A stretch of 64,000 bases of DNA from NCBI GenBank assembly GCA_963277665.1, contig OY728157.1, positions 365,690,067 to 365,754,066 of the forward strand, in the 5' to 3' direction. This document shows positions 61,561-64,000 of the stretch, piece by piece. A program made the translations under genes and the position numbers. Position 1 is the first letter of the stretch. Each line of letters starts with the position of its first letter. The notes beneath the pieces were generated by a model. It searched no databases. It worked only from the letters and a program-made list of their open reading frames with translations, and was not told the DNA's origin. The stretch comes from Viscum album (lineage: Eukaryota; Streptophyta; Magnoliopsida; Santalales; Viscaceae).

Positions 61561-64000
61561 TCCTTTTGAAACCATTTCTAGAAAATCAACTATAGTAACT
61601 CGAAGTGTGTGTTTACTTTTTTACAATGTTATAAGATTCAAGGGATTATAATATAAAGGATAAATCTTTTTATCAATCGTGGAAATCATAATATATACAT
61701 GAAATCCATATTATAATATAAGATAAAAAATCATAAAATACTTTCCTTAATCCTTATAAATATTACAAATATTCCTTCCGTATATTGGAGGGAAAAGAAA
61801 CACAAAAATAATTACTGAACTCAAATGCTTAGTAAGAGTAGCGTAAAGTCAAATACATCATAAGTAAATATGAAACAATCAATATGACATGGTGGTTTAA
61901 AAAAACATGAAATTTAATTAATAACATGATATTTGGATTCATCCATGACTAATATCAATATATTGTTTATATAGATAATAATAAATGAATTATTAATGAA
62001 ATAAATGCATAATTTTGGACATTCATGATCTTACTATCAAAGCCTCGTGCTGAGATATTATGAATCATACCATTATACATTATTTTAAGATATCTTACAT
62101 ACATTAATGGCTTTATTCCAATACGTTGTCAATATATAGGCCGACATACACTAAGAAACACCCATTTTTGTTTTTCTCGTGAGATATATCAACACATCAT
62201 GGAAATATTTATAATCGGGCCTCACCCGTCACTTATATATATCTAACTCATTTCTTTTATATTGATTAAAAAATATAAAAAATTATAAACATGAATTTTC
62301 AATATATATATATATATGTGTGTGCAATAAATAATACAAAACATTAAAATTTACTTAGTAAGTGAAATAACTTTCTTAGTAAACTACCCTCAGTTCATTC
62401 CATATATTATATTGGGTATATTGGTTAGTTAACAATGTAATGAAGAATAATAGAGAATATATATTCACAGAACAATAATTATTCATTTTAGAAAAATTTA
62501 ATTAAAAAATATATATATTCATAGGATAATTTGAGACTATATATTGATTATAAATTAATGATTAAAAGAAAATATTCTATGAAATATATTGGAAAATATA
62601 TGTGACCATTTAGAAAGAAAATTCATTACATATTTTTTTATAAATTTATTATAAAAATAAAGTTACAATTAATTTTTTTGTTATTTCCATGAGGTTATAA
62701 CGTTAATATTGTTATATTATATGAAAAGTAAAATAATATTTTTAGAATAATAATCATATAAAACAAAATGTGGAGTATAAGGTTAAATATATTTAAGTAA
62801 TAAGGAATCTGTTTTCAATTAATTATGAAAATAACACCCATTTAATTTAATATAGAAACAAAAAAATTATATAACAATGGATGAATTATTTCCCTTAAAA
62901 ATAATGTAATCATTTAGAGTAATATAAACTGTTAATAATATTCATGGAGGTGAGAAAATCTATCCATGTTGTATATATTAAAAGGAACATTCCACTCATA
63001 TTACATTAAAAATAAAAAATACTTGTTTTAAAACATTAAATATATTCATTTTAAACTTTTTTAAAGAAATATAATATTTTAGAAAAATACCCTTTTTAAT
63101 CATCAAATATTAGTTTAAAACATATATAAAATAATTTAATGAATATGAATATGTAAGAGAAATATTCTCATCCAAAAAAGAAAATAAAGTCTTGTTTTAT
63201 TTAAAAATATTCATTTAATATTTGAGTACCAAAGAGATAAAAAGTTATAATAAAATCCTAAAAACACTATAAATAAACATAGAATAATAAAATATGTGGG
63301 TTTTAATAAATAAAAAGTATATAATTATTCCAACGTAAATTTTAACGTGAACAATATGAATAAGATTGATATTGTGAAATAAACCCTTACAACTTTAATA
63401 AATTTTAAATAAAAACACCATTAAATATAAAACATTAATTGAAAAATTAAACACCATTAATAAAAAAGAATTAATGATATAATATTTCAACAGGTAACAA
63501 TATTCATTATCTAGAATAAATTTGGGGAATAATATAAATTATGTCTCAATGGAGTGTAATTTATATGGAAAACTGTTACATTGGATTTTTATTTGGTCAG
63601 ACACATTATATTTTCCTGAATAATAAATTAAAATATTAAAATTATTTCCTATTAAAATTTTTAATTTATGTTTCATTTATAAAGGTTCTTTTATTGTCAC
63701 TCTAAATATATTCAATGTATAAATTTTTCTTATGTCAACCACTTTAGGTTGTTCAGTCAATTACCCAAAATATAAATTGGTATATTAACCATGGTTAATG
63801 GTGTTATAGAATAACTCCACCATAAATATAAATATTTTAATTTCATGAATATAATTTTAATTCATTTTATATAATATTATAATCATCCATGAATATGTTT
63901 AATAGAAAAAATAAATTGGTTTTTTATGGCGTATTAATTTTCCTAATGGTTGGAAATGAAAAAAATGTATATAATGATTAATATTTTGTAAATCATACTT
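61561..64000 (-). repeat. Element F 5' LTR, cut by the window end
   Basis: Compared with B's 5' LTR: TTTTTCTCGTGAGATATATC with CACATCATGG near 62171 corresponds to TATTTCGTAAGATATAATTA with CCCATG near 35363, and CCTCACCCGTCACTTATATA near 62220 to TTCCCACCCATCTCATAATG. The hairpin array and TATA box would lie beyond base 64000. The remainder is AT-rich with nothing else I can name. Confidence 0.5.

Overview
This window looks like AT-rich plant heterochromatin. I found no host gene, tRNA, rRNA or CRISPR array. Almost every base can be assigned to nested, mostly decayed Ty3/gypsy LTR retrotransposons. The plant assignment rests on chromovirus-type (Tekay/Del-like) gag-pol with a degenerate C-terminal chromodomain, primer sites resembling the initiator-Met tRNA, very long LTRs and deep nesting. 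I cannot name a species.

I use my own labels. D is an old minus-strand element running from before base 1 to 59431. Its pol is cut into three pieces: RT plus the first part of RNase H (40518-41530), the rest of RNase H plus the integrase zinc domain (13287-14060), and the integrase core plus chromodomain (about 544-1502). Read in that order the domain matches run through continuously. Its 3' LTR is cut by the window start. Its 5' LTR is 43283-45801 plus 58484-59431. A (1508-13281, minus) sits in D's integrase with a perfect ATATC target duplication. H is a plus-strand solo LTR (14061-17441 plus 39371-40517) in D's RNase H. B (17442-39370, minus) sits in H. T (17685-27746, plus), a separate GC-richer Tekay-like element, sits in B's 3' LTR. 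C (45802 to about 58483, plus) sits in D's 5' LTR. D itself lies in the internal region of F, whose 5' LTR starts near 61561 and runs off the window.

A, B, C, D, F and H share one LTR family of about 4.5-5.1 kb. Shared traits include a TATA box, a 170-215 bp tandem array of hairpin-forming modules in the transcribed leader, and short tandem repeats near the LTR 3' end. A, B and C have internal regions of only 1.7-2.6 kb with no detectable pol, so they look like LARD-type non-autonomous derivatives. D carries the pol and is a candidate relative of their helper. T is the only element with long readable gag-pol stretches, but it has many in-frame stops, one frameshift and lost catalytic residues. 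No protein in the window appears intact and functional.

The most unusual signal is the hairpin array: paired changes keep the stems in copies that have otherwise diverged. The second is a dense array of the 13-bp interrupted palindrome TACACGCCGTGTA in the LTRs and leader of T.
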